From Oscillibacter valericigenes (GTDB lineage Bacteria > Bacillota > Clostridia > Oscillospirales > Oscillospiraceae): DNA of 64,000 bases. Under the pieces are notes generated by a model. It searched no databases, was not told where the DNA came from, and worked only from the letters and a program-made list of their open reading frames with translations. How positions within the stretch are numbered: the first letter of the stretch is position 1; each line of letters opens with the position of its first letter. Location: positions 62,001-126,000 of the forward strand of contig NZ_JAFBIS010000003.1 of assembly GCF_021531435.1 (NCBI RefSeq). Reading direction: 5' to 3'. Both the position numbers and the translations under genes were made by a program. Below, one piece after another: positions 8,187 to 17,517 of this stretch.

Positions 8187-9350
8187 ATGCCCCAGCCCCT
8201 CTCCGAGCGCACCGCCAGCTTTACCGACTCCGTCATCCGCCGGATGACCCGCATTTCCCTGCAATACGGCGCCGTGAACCTGTCCCAGGGCTTCCCCGAC
8301 TTCGACCCGCCCAAGGCCATTCTGGACCGTCTGGCGGAGGTGGCCCATGAGGGACCCCACCAGTACGCCATCACCTGGGGCGCCCAGAACTTCCGGGAGG
8401 CGCTGGCGAAAAAGCAGAGCCACTATATGGGCCGCTCCATCGACCCCAACAGCGAGATCGTGGCCACCTGCGGCTCCACCGAGGCCATGATGTGCGCCAT
8501 GATGACCGTCACCAACCCCGGTGACAAGGTCATCGTCTTCTCCCCCTTCTATGAGAACTACGGGGCGGATACCATCCTCTCCGGCGCCGAGCCCATCTAC
8601 GTGCCCCTGGTGCCCCCGGCCTTCACCTTCGACCCGGAGGTGCTGGAGGACGCCTTCCGCCAGCATCCCAAGGCGCTGGTGCTGTGCAACCCCTCCAACC
8701 CCTGCGGCCGGGTGTTCACCCGGGAGGAGCTGCTGGTCATTGCAAACCTGGCTGAAAAATACGACACCTACGTCATCACCGACGAGGTGTATGAGCACAT
8801 CGTCTACGCGCCCCATACCCATACCTATTTTGCCACCCTGCCGGGGATGTGGGAGCGGACCCTCTCCTGTTCCTCCCTGTCCAAGACCTACTCCATCACC
8901 GGCTGGCGGCTGGGCTACATCATCGCCCCGGCGGAGATCATCGAGCGGGCCAAGAAGGTCCACGACTTCCTGACCGTGGGCTGCGCGGCGCCGCTGATGG
9001 AGGCCGTCATGCCCGCCCTGGGCTTTGGTCAGGACTACTACGACGACCTGCTGGCCAAGTACACCCATAAGAAAGAGCTGTTCCTGCGGGGGCTGGATAC
9101 CCTGGGCATCACCCACAACGACCCCCAGGGCGCCTACTACGTCCTGCTGGACATCAGCGATTTCGGCTACGACAGCGACCTCCAATTCTGCGAGGACCTG
9201 GCCCAGAAGGTGGGCGTGGGCGCCGTGCCCGGCTCCAGCTTCTTCCGGGAGCCGGTGAACCACCTCATCCGGATGCACTTCGCCAAGAACGACGAAACGC
9301 TGAACGAGGCCCTGACCCGGCTGGAATCCATGAAAAAGCTGAAAAAATGA
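8187..9350 (+). CDS. PLP-dependent aminotransferase, class I/II
   Basis: A 387-residue fold-type I aminotransferase. The PLP lysine is K233 in SLSKTYSITGWRLGY; VLCNPSNPCGRVF and ITDEVYEH are the conserved cofactor-contact segments. It most resembles the kynurenine/methionine/aspartate aminotransferase branch. It diverges from the MtnA operon, so a methionine-related role is possible but unproven. AAGGAG precedes the ATG, and a GC-rich hairpin follows the stop. Confidence 0.9.
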   Translation: MPQPLSERTASFTDSVIRRMTRISLQYGAVNLSQGFPDFDPPKAILDRLAEVAHEGPHQYAITWGAQNFREALAKKQSHYMGRSIDPNSEIVATCGSTEAMMCAMMTVTNPGDKVIVFSPFYENYGADTILSGAEPIYVPLVPPAFTFDPEVLEDAFRQHPKALVLCNPSNPCGRVFTREELLVIANLAEKYDTYVITDEVYEHIVYAPHTHTYFATLPGMWERTLSCSSLSKTYSITGWRLGYIIAPAEIIERAKKVHDFLTVGCAAPLMEAVMPALGFGQDYYDDLLAKYTHKKELFLRGLDTLGITHNDPQGAYYVLLDISDFGYDSDLQFCEDLAQKVGVGAVPGSSFFREPVNHLIRMHFAKNDETLNEALTRLESMKKLKK

Positions 9351-9355
9351 CGCAG

Positions 9356-9380
9356 GCGCCCCGGCCTTCGGCCGGGGCGC
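9356..9380 (+). terminator. GC-rich hairpin after the aminotransferase
   Basis: An 11-bp perfect stem around a TTC loop, directly after the stop but followed only by TTCC. It is therefore a weak terminator or an mRNA 3'-end stabiliser. Confidence 0.55.
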
Positions 9381-9396
9381 TTCCATGTTTCCCATA

Positions 9397-9425
9397 TCGA
9401 CATTTTTCGCGTCGTCTGCTATACT
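9397..9425 (+). promoter_or_regulatory. Sigma-A promoter for ygiQ
   Basis: TCGACA (9397-9402), 17 bases, TATACT (9420-9425); about 22 bases from the predicted start to the ATG. Confidence 0.65.
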
Positions 9426-9453
9426 GGGTCTATCAACGCAAAGGGGAGTCCCT

Positions 9454-11400
9454 ATGGAACGAAACTTCTTGCCCATCTCCCGGGCGGATATGAAGCGCCG
9501 GGGCTGGGAACAGTGCGATTTTGTATATGTCATCGGCGACGCCTACGTGGACCATCCCACCTTCGGCCACGCCATCATCTCCCGGGTGCTGGAGGACGCG
9601 GGCTACAAGGTGGGCATCATCTCCCAGCCGGACTGGAAGGACCCGGAGAGCATCCTGGCCCTGGGGGAGCCCCGCCTCGGCTTTCTGGTGATGAGCGGCA
9701 ACATGGACTCCATGGTGAACCACTACTCCGTGTCAAAGCGCCGCCGCAAAACGGACGCTTTCACCCCCGGCGGCGTCACCGGCAAGCGGCCGGACCACGC
9801 CGCTGTGGTGTACTGCAACCTCATCCGCCGGACCTTCCCCCACAAGCCCGTCATTGTCGGCGGCATTGAGGCCAGCCTCCGCCGCCTGGCCCACTACGAC
9901 TACTGGTCCGACTCCCTGAAGCGCTCCCTGCTGCTGGACTCCCAGGCGGACCTGCTGCTCTACGGCATGGGGGAGCGGAGCATCCTGGAGGTGGCGGAGG
10001 CCCTGGACAGCGGCCTGGACATCTCCGACATCACTTATGTCCGCGGCTCCGTCTACAAGACCCGGAGTTTGGAGAGCGTCTACGACGCCCTGACTTTGCC
10101 CTCCTACGAAGCCCTGTGCGCTGACCGGCGGACCTATGCCGAGAGCTTTTACAGGCAATACTGCAACACCGACCCCTTCATCGCCAAGCGGCTGGCGGAG
10201 CCCTACGAAAAGGAGGGCTGCTGGGTGGTCCAGAACCCGCCCCAGGAGCCGCTGACCACGGAGGAGATGGACCACGTCTACGCCCTGCCCTACATGCGGA
10301 CCTACCACCCCTCCTATGAAAAGGCGGGCGGCGTCCCCGCCATCGAGGAGGTCAAGTTCAGCCTGACGAGCAACCGGGGGTGCTTCGGCGGCTGCTCCTT
10401 CTGCGCCCTGACCTTCCACCAGGGCCGCATCGTCCAGACCCGGAGCCACGAGGCCATTATCGACGAGGCCAGGGAAGTCATCGCCGACCCGGATTTCAAG
10501 GGCTACATCCACGACGTGGGCGGCCCCACCGCCAACTTCCGCCATCCCAGCTGCCAGAAGCAGCTGACGAAGGGCGTCTGCCCCAACCGCCAGTGTTTGT
10601 TCCCCACGCCCTGCAAGAATCTGCAGGTGGACCACCGGGACTATCTGGAGCTGCTGCGGAAGCTCCGGGCGCTGCCGGGGGTGAAAAAGGTGTTCATCCG
10701 CAGCGGCATCCGGTTCGACTATCTGCTCTGCGACAAGGATGACACTTTCTTAAAGGAAATGGTGAAGCACCACATCTCCGGCCAGCTGAAGGTCGCGCCG
10801 GAGCACGTGTCCGACCCGGTGCTGAAAATGATGGGCAAGCCCCCCAACGCCGTCTATCAGAAATTTATCGCCAAATACCAGCGGCTCAACGAAAAGCTGG
10901 GCATGAAGCAGTACGTGGTGCCCTACCTTATGAGCAGTCACCCCGGCTCCACACTGAAGGAGGCCGTCAAGCTGGCGGAGTACCTGCGGGACCTGGGCTA
11001 TATGCCGGAGCAGGTCCAGGACTTCTACCCCACCCCCTCCACCATCTCCACCGTCATGTACTACACCGGCCTGGACCCCCGGACCATGGAGCCGGTGTAT
11101 GTCCCCACCAATCCCCATGAAAAGGCCATGCAGCGGGCGCTCATCCAGTACCGGGACCCGAAGAATTACGCTCTCGTCCGGGAGGCCCTGGAAAAGGCGG
11201 GACGGCAGGACCTGATCGGCTTCGGCAGGGAATGCCTCATCCGGCCCTATCCGCCGAAGAAGGACGCCGGAAAGTCCGGCGGCAGAACGGGCACCGGAAA
11301 GCCCACCGGAAAGGAGCCGCCCCGGAAAAGCGGGAAGGCCCCTCAAAAAGGCAAGCCCGCCCCCCCGCGGGAAAACCGTCCCCGCCGGAAGAAACGGTAA
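9454..11400 (+). CDS. YgiQ-family radical SAM protein
   Basis: A 648-residue protein with the N-terminal YgiQ domain (start MERNFLPISRADM) and a radical-SAM core whose iron-sulfur ligands are C310, C314 and C317 (GCFGGCSFCAL). The last 60 residues or so are rich in Lys, Pro, Arg and Gly and look disordered. The family is widespread, but its reaction is not established. The ATG at 9454 follows AAGGGGAG. It is a monocistronic unit with its own promoter and a strong terminator. Confidence 0.92.
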   Translation: MERNFLPISRADMKRRGWEQCDFVYVIGDAYVDHPTFGHAIISRVLEDAGYKVGIISQPDWKDPESILALGEPRLGFLVMSGNMDSMVNHYSVSKRRRKTDAFTPGGVTGKRPDHAAVVYCNLIRRTFPHKPVIVGGIEASLRRLAHYDYWSDSLKRSLLLDSQADLLLYGMGERSILEVAEALDSGLDISDITYVRGSVYKTRSLESVYDALTLPSYEALCADRRTYAESFYRQYCNTDPFIAKRLAEPYEKEGCWVVQNPPQEPLTTEEMDHVYALPYMRTYHPSYEKAGGVPAIEEVKFSLTSNRGCFGGCSFCALTFHQGRIVQTRSHEAIIDEAREVIADPDFKGYIHDVGGPTANFRHPSCQKQLTKGVCPNRQCLFPTPCKNLQVDHRDYLELLRKLRALPGVKKVFIRSGIRFDYLLCDKDDTFLKEMVKHHISGQLKVAPEHVSDPVLKMMGKPPNAVYQKFIAKYQRLNEKLGMKQYVVPYLMSSHPGSTLKEAVKLAEYLRDLGYMPEQVQDFYPTPSTISTVMYYTGLDPRTMEPVYVPTNPHEKAMQRALIQYRDPKNYALVREALEKAGRQDLIGFGRECLIRPYPPKKDAGKSGGRTGTGKPTGKEPPRKSGKAPQKGKPAPPRENRPRRKKR

Positions 11401-11402
11401 CG

Positions 11403-11433
11403 GAAAACGCCCATCATGGGCGTTTTCTTTTTC
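11403..11433 (+). terminator. Intrinsic terminator after ygiQ
   Basis: An 11-bp stem (11403-11413 with 11417-11427), TCA loop, then a T-rich tail. Confidence 0.85.
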
Positions 11434-11462
11434 GCATAAGCGCCATTTCCCCCGCATAGGAT
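11434..11462 (+). promoter_or_regulatory. Candidate sigma-E-type promoter of spoIIID
   Basis: GCATAA (11434-11439), 15 bases, CATAGGAT (11455-11462), which resembles mother-cell sigma-E elements. spoIIID is sigma-E dependent in Bacillus. The assignment is a motif-level inference. Confidence 0.35.
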
Positions 11463-11493
11463 GAACCAACAAGAGGCGGGGAGTGAAGGTGTT

Positions 11494-11742
11494 TTGAAGG
11501 AAAACATGGAGGAGCGGGCGGAACGCCTGGCTCTTTACATCATAGAGAACCGGACCACGGTCCGCGCCGCCGCGCAGAAATTCGGCATCAGCAAAAGTAC
11601 GGTACACAAGGACATTTCCGAGCGGCTGCCCCTGTTCAACCGCCCGCTGTACTTACAGGTCAAAGAAGTGCTGGACGTCAACAAGGCCCAGCGGCACATC
11701 CGGGGCGGCATCGCCACCCGGAAGAAGTACCGGGGCATCTGA
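11494..11742 (+). CDS. spoIIID: Sporulation transcriptional regulator SpoIIID
   Basis: An 82-residue mother-cell DNA-binding protein. The helix-turn-helix AAAQKFGISKSTVHKDISER and the C-terminal basic RHIRGGIATRKKY match SpoIIID, which tunes late sigma-E genes. A TTG start at 11494 gives an N-terminus (MKENMEER) that lines up with the usual MKEYIEER-type start, behind GGAGTGAAGG. The ATG at 11461 would lie in the candidate promoter. Presence of this gene implies an endospore former. Confidence 0.9.
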   Translation: MKENMEERAERLALYIIENRTTVRAAAQKFGISKSTVHKDISERLPLFNRPLYLQVKEVLDVNKAQRHIRGGIATRKKYRGI

Positions 11743-11753
11743 GAGGCGGTCCT

Positions 11754-12017
11754 ATGGAAAAATACGCGCGGGAGCAGGACCAGCCGGGCCCGCTGCCCTA
11801 CCGTCCGTCCGCCGGGACATCCGTATTCACCGAGCCGGAGGTGCGCCGCTGGCCCCATCCGGTAGAGGGCACGCCGCCGGCGGAAAACCTTTCCCAAAAA
11901 CCGCCCGGCGACGGGATGCTCCACTATATCCGCTGCGCCCTCTCCTACCAGAACCAGACGCTGGCGGACATCAAGGCCCTGCTGGAACAGATCGCGGCAA
12001 ATATGGCTGAAAAATAG
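11754..12017 (+). CDS. Small hypothetical protein downstream of SpoIIID
   Basis: An 87-residue protein, proline-rich in its first half, with a short helical tail (LADIKALLEQIAANM). It starts 11 bases after spoIIID behind GAGAGGCGG, so it is probably in the same sporulation transcript. There is no signal peptide and no membrane segment. I do not recognise it. Its stop lies inside the left hairpin of the downstream repeat element. Confidence 0.6.
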   Translation: MEKYAREQDQPGPLPYRPSAGTSVFTEPEVRRWPHPVEGTPPAENLSQKPPGDGMLHYIRCALSYQNQTLADIKALLEQIAANMAEK

Positions 12018-12289
12018 CGGCTCCGCCGCTATTTTTCTCAGGCTGCCGAAAAAGTCCGCTGACTTTTCCGGCAGCCTTCACAATGCCTCGCTTTTTGGCC
12101 TGCTTCGCAGTTCAAAAAGTTGCCGCTTTGCGGCGCAAACGCCTGTTAACACAGGCTTTTTGCAGGCATTTGATTCCACACGAAGGGGCTCCCGCCCCCT
12201 CGTACTCCCCCTGCGGGAAAATCCGTTTGCTCCCGAAACTGGTTTTAGGGCACACCGCGAAAAATAGCGGCTCCGCCGCTATTTTTCTC
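12009..12289. repeat. Hairpin-rich non-coding element bounded by a duplicated terminator
   Basis: An identical 31-base hairpin sequence (arms around AGCGGCTCCGCCGCT, flanked by A and T runs) occurs at 12009-12039 and 12259-12289, both usable as bidirectional terminators. Between them are a large inverted repeat (about 12041-12077) and several small hairpins (CTGCTTCGCAG, GCCGCTTTGCGGC, GCCTGTTAACACAGGC, a GGGGC/GCCCC pair). I see no coding potential. It looks like a dispersed intergenic element or a structured RNA tail. Confidence 0.6.
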
Positions 12290-12318
12290 TTGTGTTTTTT
12301 GGGGACGGGCTATATAAT
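12290..12318 (+). promoter_or_regulatory. Promoter for the LCP-family gene
   Basis: TTGTGT (12290-12295), 17 bases, TATAAT (12313-12318), directly after the second terminator copy. Confidence 0.5.
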
Positions 12319-12372
12319 GAGGTGCAGTATTATGTAAATCGACTGCTTTCGAGTAAAGGAGCGTTGTTTCCC

Positions 12373-13371
12373 ATGTCCAAGCCCCGCCACCTCCGCAAAC
12401 GCAGGCGCAGGCCCGCCTATCTCCTTCTGCTGCTGGCAGTGCTGGTGTTTGCCGTTGTTTACGCCGGCGCGTACTGTCTGTTCCGGGCGCCGGAGCAAAA
12501 GCAGGAAGCGCCGCTCCCCGTGGTCTCCGCCGAAGCCGGCGGCGTCCAGGACACCCCGGAGGAGACCCCGGACCTCCGCTCCCATTACGAGCGGAAAGCG
12601 GACTTCTACACCATTCTGGTCTCCGGCGTGGACGACGGCAACGGCGGCAGCGACACCAACATTCTCCTGGCGGTAGACGCCGCCAACGACTACATATACG
12701 GCGTCAGCATCCCCCGGGATTCCAAGGCCGTATTCAACGGCAAAAATCACAAGATCAACGCCGCCTACAACACCGGAGGCATGGAGATGCTGGCCGACGT
12801 GGTCTCCCGGCAGCTGGGCATTCCCGTGGACTACACCGTGCTGGTGGACCTGCGGGGCTTTGAGGCCCTGGTGAACGCCATCGGCGGTGTGGATTTCTAC
12901 ATCCCCGTGGATATGGACTACGACGACCCCGTCCAGGACCTGCACATCCACTTCTCCAAGGGCTCCGCCCACCTGAACGGTGCTGACGCGTTGAAAGTTG
13001 TCCGCTTCCGCCACAACAACGACGGCACCGGCTACGGCAGCGAGGACCTGGGGCGGATGCAGACCCAGCAGAACTTTTTGAAGACCGTCGCCAAGCAGAC
13101 GCTGACCGTGTCCAACCTCACGAAGATCGACAGCTTCGTGAAAATTTTCCAGCAGTATGTGGAGACCGACCTGACCTTAGGCAATCTGGCCTGGCTGGGC
13201 CGGGAGGCCATCGCCATCGGCGCTGAAAACATCGACTTCTCCACCCTCCCCGGCGAGTGGAAATCCCCTTACATCTACCTGGACCAGGAAGCCACGCTGA
13301 CTCTGGTGAACCAATACCTGAACCCCTACGTGGAGGACCGGACGGCGGAGGACCTGCAGATCCCCGGCTGA
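12373..13371 (+). CDS. LytR-CpsA-Psr (LCP) family phosphotransferase
   Basis: A 332-residue membrane-anchored protein: basic N-terminus (RKRRRR), one membrane segment (about residues 14-37), then the extracellular LCP domain. Family residues are visible in SIPRDSKAVF, KINAAYNTGG and the Arg-rich VVRFRH and EDLGRMQTQQ. LCP enzymes transfer lipid-linked anionic polymers or capsule to peptidoglycan, which fits the polysaccharide locus at 43-64 kb. The ATG at 12373 is chosen for AAAGGAG upstream and for the normal basic N-terminus. Confidence 0.9.
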   Translation: MSKPRHLRKRRRRPAYLLLLLAVLVFAVVYAGAYCLFRAPEQKQEAPLPVVSAEAGGVQDTPEETPDLRSHYERKADFYTILVSGVDDGNGGSDTNILLAVDAANDYIYGVSIPRDSKAVFNGKNHKINAAYNTGGMEMLADVVSRQLGIPVDYTVLVDLRGFEALVNAIGGVDFYIPVDMDYDDPVQDLHIHFSKGSAHLNGADALKVVRFRHNNDGTGYGSEDLGRMQTQQNFLKTVAKQTLTVSNLTKIDSFVKIFQQYVETDLTLGNLAWLGREAIAIGAENIDFSTLPGEWKSPYIYLDQEATLTLVNQYLNPYVEDRTAEDLQIPG

Positions 13372-13399
13372 GCCGCCGCCCCAAAGAAAGGAGCCTGCC

Positions 13400-14830
13400 G
13401 TGAAAAAGCGCATTTCCCTCTTGCTGGCGCTGTGCCTGCTGCTGACCGTCCCCGCCCAGGCCGCCGAGAACTCCATGGACAACTTTGTCCGGAGCAAGAC
13501 CTATGCCGGGCAGTTTTCCGACCTGCCCGCCGACTCCGTCTTTTACAGCAACGTCTCCGCCCTGTATGAATACGGCCTGTCTGTGGGAAAGCCGGACGGG
13601 ACTTACGGCTTAAAGGACTCCCTGACAGTGGGACAAGCCGTCATCTTCGCCGGGCGCATCCGCAGCCTGTACCGTACCGGCGAAGCGGAGCTGGGCCCCG
13701 CCGCCTTCCGGGCGGAGGGGATGTCCACCGCCGAGCCCTATCTCCGCTACCTCCAGGCGGAGGGCATCCTGGGCACGGAGCTGGACGGGCAGCTGACCCA
13801 GGCCGCCACCCGGGCCCAGATGGCCCACGTGCTGGCGAACCTCCTGCCCCAGGAATCTCTTCCGTCCATCAACGACGAGCTGGTGACGGAGGGGTACGCC
13901 ACCCGCCGCTTCATCACGGATGTGACCGAATACACGCCCTACTATCAGGACATTCTGTCCCTGTACCGCTCCGGCGTCTGTGCGGGCGTGGATGAGCACG
14001 GCGCCTTCCTGCCGGACAGCCTCATCACCCGGGGCGCGGCCGCCGCCATGCTGACCCGGCTGGCCGACCCCAGTCTGCGGATCACCCTGGCCTGGGACCT
14101 CTCCTACGCTTACACCGCCCAGGGGACGACGCTGGCAAGCCTGGTGGAGCCGGGTGCCTACACCGCCGCTCCCGCCACCGCCGACGAAGTTGACAGCGCC
14201 GTCCGCTACATGCTCTCCCGGGGGGAAAACACCCTGACGCTCCGCTATTCCGCCCTCTCCGCTGTGAAGGCCCGCCAGGTGATGCAGCAGGCGCTGGCCG
14301 CTGTAAAGCTCCGCTGCGAACAGGGCTACAATTCCGTGTCCTGCTCCTACTCCCCCACGGGGGAAATGACGCTGACCTTCTCCGCCGCCGGAGCCGGGGA
14401 CCGGGTGCAGGAGTACCGCGCCGCCGCCATAGAGACCGCCATCGCGGTCCACGATGAGCTGTGGAACAGCCAACAGATCACCCCCCACATGACAGAGCTG
14501 GAAAAGGCCCGGGTCTATTACACCTGGATCTGCGACAACTGCGTGTACGACTATCAGGCCGGCGACGAGTCCCTCAGCCACACGCCGTACAGCCTCTTTA
14601 CCCTGGGCACCGCCGTCTGCGACGGGTACACCGGGGCCTACAACCTGCTTTTGAAGCTGGAGGGCATCGAGTGCACCTCCTTATCCAACAGCTCCCACAT
14701 CTGGACCGTGGCCACCCTGGACGGCACGGAATACCACATCGACACCACCTGGGGAGACAGCGGCCGCGTCATCAACTACAACTACTTCGCCATGACGGAG
14801 GCACAGTCCCGGGCGGAGCATCCCTGGTAA
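13400..14830 (+). CDS. Secreted SLH-domain protein with transglutaminase-like domain
   Basis: A 476-residue exported protein with a signal peptide ending near AQA (residue 21). Three S-layer-homology-like repeats (about 37-90, 110-150, 170-225) should bind secondary cell-wall polymer. The C-terminal transglutaminase-like domain has a plausible triad: C407 (TAVCDGYTG), H433 (SSHIW) and D448 (YHIDTTWGD). It may be a cell-wall-bound peptidase or crosslinking enzyme. It follows the LCP gene by 28 bases with AAAGGAG, probably in one operon. Confidence 0.87.
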   Translation: MKKRISLLLALCLLLTVPAQAAENSMDNFVRSKTYAGQFSDLPADSVFYSNVSALYEYGLSVGKPDGTYGLKDSLTVGQAVIFAGRIRSLYRTGEAELGPAAFRAEGMSTAEPYLRYLQAEGILGTELDGQLTQAATRAQMAHVLANLLPQESLPSINDELVTEGYATRRFITDVTEYTPYYQDILSLYRSGVCAGVDEHGAFLPDSLITRGAAAAMLTRLADPSLRITLAWDLSYAYTAQGTTLASLVEPGAYTAAPATADEVDSAVRYMLSRGENTLTLRYSALSAVKARQVMQQALAAVKLRCEQGYNSVSCSYSPTGEMTLTFSAAGAGDRVQEYRAAAIETAIAVHDELWNSQQITPHMTELEKARVYYTWICDNCVYDYQAGDESLSHTPYSLFTLGTAVCDGYTGAYNLLLKLEGIECTSLSNSSHIWTVATLDGTEYHIDTTWGDSGRVINYNYFAMTEAQSRAEHPW

Positions 14831-14840
14831 TATGTATGAA

Positions 14841-14877
14841 AAAAGACCGTGAAACACTCGTTTCACGGTCCTTTCTT
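14841..14877. terminator. Bidirectional terminator between convergent genes
   Basis: Stem 14845-14854 with 14861-14870, an A run on the left and T-rich bases on the right; it serves both the SLH gene (+) and the DUF3810 gene (-). Confidence 0.8.
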
Positions 14878-15991
14878 ATTGCAATGCCCGGGCCGCCGCG
14901 TCCCGGTAATACACCACCAACATATCCACCACGGTGCCGTAGGACTGGATGCCCCGCTCCTCGCCGTAGGCTTTCAGCATCCCGTCGTAGACCTTGTTGG
15001 ACGCCTTCTGCGCCGCTGTGTCCCGGAACTGGTCCCAGTAGGCGGTGTTGTCCTCCAGGTCGGCCTTTACCGTCTCCGGCAGGACGTCCCGGATGGACCA
15101 GTAGGTCTCCGGCGCGATCCGGTACAGGGCGTTGCCCAGGTAGATGTATCCCATCAACCAGCCGGAATAGGCGTATGTGTCATTCCCGCAGGTGGTGGAG
15201 GCCAGGATCGCCAGGAAATTGCACTCCTGCTCCGAGGCATAGCCCCGCTGGTGGGCCATCTCATGGGCCGCCGTAGCGGGCAGCATGCAGGCGGGGCTGT
15301 CGATGTTGACGTTGGCCTCGCCGGTGTAGGGACAGTACACGCCGGTGAAATCCAGGGCGCTCATCACCCGGGACAGCCGCACCGGTTTCACGCCCAGGTC
15401 GTTGAACTCCAGAAACGGAAACTGCTTTTCCAGCTCGTCGTAGGCGTGGGGGCTGTCCGAGAGGATGTCCTCCCGGGGGACGGCGAACAGGCCGTTTTCG
15501 TCCCGCGCCACAGTGCCCGCCGTCAGAGCGGTCTGGCGGGCGAAGTACACCGTCACCGCCAGCAGGTCCTCCGCCGCCACGGGCTGGGCGTAGATGCCGG
15601 AGCGCTCCTGGAAGCTGTCGGTATAGTAGTCCGCGCCCCAGAACCAGCAGAACACCGCGCCCAGAGTCAGGGCTCCGCAGGCGGCGCCCAGCAGGGCGGT
15701 GTATGTCCGGCGGAGATGGCCGCCTTTTCCGGCCCGGACCACCGCGACGACGCTCCACACCACATAGGCGATGACGGCGAGCACCAGCAGAACGCACAGC
15801 AGCTCCGCCACCGAGAAATCCACCAGGTAGCACAGCCGCCCGATGAAACGGCGGATGGGGGTGGAAACATGGTGTACAAAGCCGTTCATCGCCGCCCGGC
15901 TCTCCCGGAGCAGAACAAACAGCGCCAGCAGAAGCAAATCGGCCAGCAGCCAGATATGGAATTTTTGATACCGCAGGAAAAAGTTTTTCAT
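14876..15991 (-). CDS. DUF3810-family membrane protein with HExxH zinc-protease motif
   Basis: A 371-residue protein with three hydrophobic segments in the first 120 residues and an extracytoplasmic domain containing HEMAHQRGY, the HExxH motif conserved in DUF3810. A cell-surface metalloprotease is plausible, but no activity is known to me. The segment PYTGEANVNIDSPACMLP before the motif is typical of the family. It ends in a terminator shared with the convergent SLH gene and sits 3 bases downstream of the ABC transporter operon. Confidence 0.85.
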   Translation of the reverse strand: MKNFFLRYQKFHIWLLADLLLLALFVLLRESRAAMNGFVHHVSTPIRRFIGRLCYLVDFSVAELLCVLLVLAVIAYVVWSVVAVVRAGKGGHLRRTYTALLGAACGALTLGAVFCWFWGADYYTDSFQERSGIYAQPVAAEDLLAVTVYFARQTALTAGTVARDENGLFAVPREDILSDSPHAYDELEKQFPFLEFNDLGVKPVRLSRVMSALDFTGVYCPYTGEANVNIDSPACMLPATAAHEMAHQRGYASEQECNFLAILASTTCGNDTYAYSGWLMGYIYLGNALYRIAPETYWSIRDVLPETVKADLEDNTAYWDQFRDTAAQKASNKVYDGMLKAYGEERGIQSYGTVVDMLVVYYRDAAARALQ

Positions 15992-15994
15992 GTG

Positions 15995-16729
15995 TTATTC
16001 TGCCGCAGCCAGAAGCTGCTTGGTATAGTCCTCTTTGGGATGGTCAAAAATCTCGTCCACCGTCCCCTGCTCCACGATGCGGCCGTTTTTCATCACCAGC
16101 ACCCGGTCGCAGAGCTGATACACCACGTTCAGGTCGTGGGAGATGAACAGGTAACTCAGGTCCAGCTCGTCCCGCAGGGTTTTCAGGAGCTTTAAGATCT
16201 GGGCCTGAATGGTCACGTCCAGGGCGCTGACCGGCTCGTCGGCAATGAGGAACTTCGGCCGCTGGATGAGGGCCGTGGCAATGCTGACCCGCTGGCGCTG
16301 ACCGCCGGAAAGCTCCGCCGGCTTCGCTTCCAAGACTTCCTCCGGCAGCTCCACCCGCCGCAGCATCTCCCGGACCCGGCGCTTGCGCTCCGGGGCGTCG
16401 TACTTACCGTAGATGCGCAGGGGTTCTTCCATAATCCACTCCACCGTATAGGCGGGGTTCAGGGAGCTGTACGGGTCCTGAAAAATCATCTGGGGCCGCT
16501 TCGTGTAGTGGGTAATGCTGCCCTGGTCGGGCTGGATGATGCCCAGAATTGCCCGGGACAGGGTGGATTTGCCCGTGCCGGACTCCCCCACCAGACCCAG
16601 TATCTCGCCATCATGGACATCGAAGGTCACGTCATGGAGGACCTCCTGATAGGTCCCCTTGCGGAACCGGCCGCCCTCATGGTAGCCGCCGCTGACGTGG
16701 GAGACGGAGAGCACCAGTTCCTCGTTCAT
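15995..16729 (-). CDS. Peptide ABC transporter ATP-binding protein (OppF/DppF type)
   Basis: A 244-residue ABC ATPase with Walker [14 protein letters not shown], signature [15 protein letters not shown], Walker [13 protein letters not shown] and switch His in FISHDLN. It is shorter than classical OppF because the C-terminal oligopeptide/dipeptide extension is reduced. The ATG at 16729 overlaps the preceding ATPase stop by 4 bases (ATGA). It is the last gene of the five-gene minus-strand transporter operon. Confidence 0.92.
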   Translation of the reverse strand: MNEELVLSVSHVSGGYHEGGRFRKGTYQEVLHDVTFDVHDGEILGLVGESGTGKSTLSRAILGIIQPDQGSITHYTKRPQMIFQDPYSSLNPAYTVEWIMEEPLRIYGKYDAPERKRRVREMLRRVELPEEVLEAKPAELSGGQRQRVSIATALIQRPKFLIADEPVSALDVTIQAQILKLLKTLRDELDLSYLFISHDLNVVYQLCDRVLVMKNGRIVEQGTVDEIFDHPKEDYTKQLLAAAE

Positions 16730-17517
16730 GGGGCGTCCTCCTTCCGCTTGCGGGTGGGGATGGCGGCGATGAGCCGCTGGGTATAGGGATGCCGGGGATG
16801 GTGGAACACCTCGTCGGTGTCCCCCTCCTCCACCAGGACGCCCCGCTGCATCACCGCCACCCGGCGGCACAGCTTGCGCACCACGTTCAGATTGTGGGAG
16901 ATGAACAGCATGGACATCCCGGATTCCCGGTTCAGTTTTTTCAAAAGCTCCAGAATTTGGGCCTGGATGGTCACATCCAGGGCAGTCGTGGGCTCGTCCA
17001 GCAGCAGCAGCTTTGGCCGCTGGACAATGGCCGCGGCGATCATGGCCCGCTGGAGCATGCCGCCGGAGAGCTCATGGGGGTACTTCTCGTACACCGCCTC
17101 CGGTTCCGGCAGCTCCACGGCGGCCAGGGCCTCCAGCGCCAGGGCGCGGCGCTCCTGCTTGGTTTTGTCGGTATGGATATGGAGGACCTCCTCCACCTGA
17201 CGGCCAATTTTCATCAGGGGGTCCATGGCCGTCATCGGCTCCTGGAACACCACGCCCATGTCCCGGCCCTGGACCTGCCGCAGCAGGGCGCGGTCGGCGT
17301 GGAGCAGTTCCGTGCCGTCCAGCAGCACCTGGCCGGAGTAGTCGCAGCTTTTCCGGGGCAGCAAGCCCGCCACGCTCATAGCGGTGACGCTCTTGCCGGA
17401 GCCGGATTCCCCCACCAGGCCCAAAATCTCGCCGTCATGGATGGTAAGGGACACGCCCGCCACCGCTTCCCGGTCCCGGTTGCGGAATTTCACGTGCAGG
17501 TCACGAATTTCCAGCAT
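16726..17517 (-). CDS. Peptide ABC transporter ATP-binding protein (OppD/DppD type)
   Basis: A 263-residue ABC ATPase: Walker [14 protein letters not shown], signature [15 protein letters not shown], Walker [12 protein letters not shown], switch His FISHNLN. It pairs with the next ATPase to drive import of peptide or nickel-type solutes. Its start overlaps the permease stop by one base, and its end overlaps the next ATPase by 4 bases. Confidence 0.92.
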   Translation of the reverse strand: MLEIRDLHVKFRNRDREAVAGVSLTIHDGEILGLVGESGSGKSVTAMSVAGLLPRKSCDYSGQVLLDGTELLHADRALLRQVQGRDMGVVFQEPMTAMDPLMKIGRQVEEVLHIHTDKTKQERRALALEALAAVELPEPEAVYEKYPHELSGGMLQRAMIAAAIVQRPKLLLLDEPTTALDVTIQAQILELLKKLNRESGMSMLFISHNLNVVRKLCRRVAVMQRGVLVEEGDTDEVFHHPRHPYTQRLIAAIPTRKRKEDAP

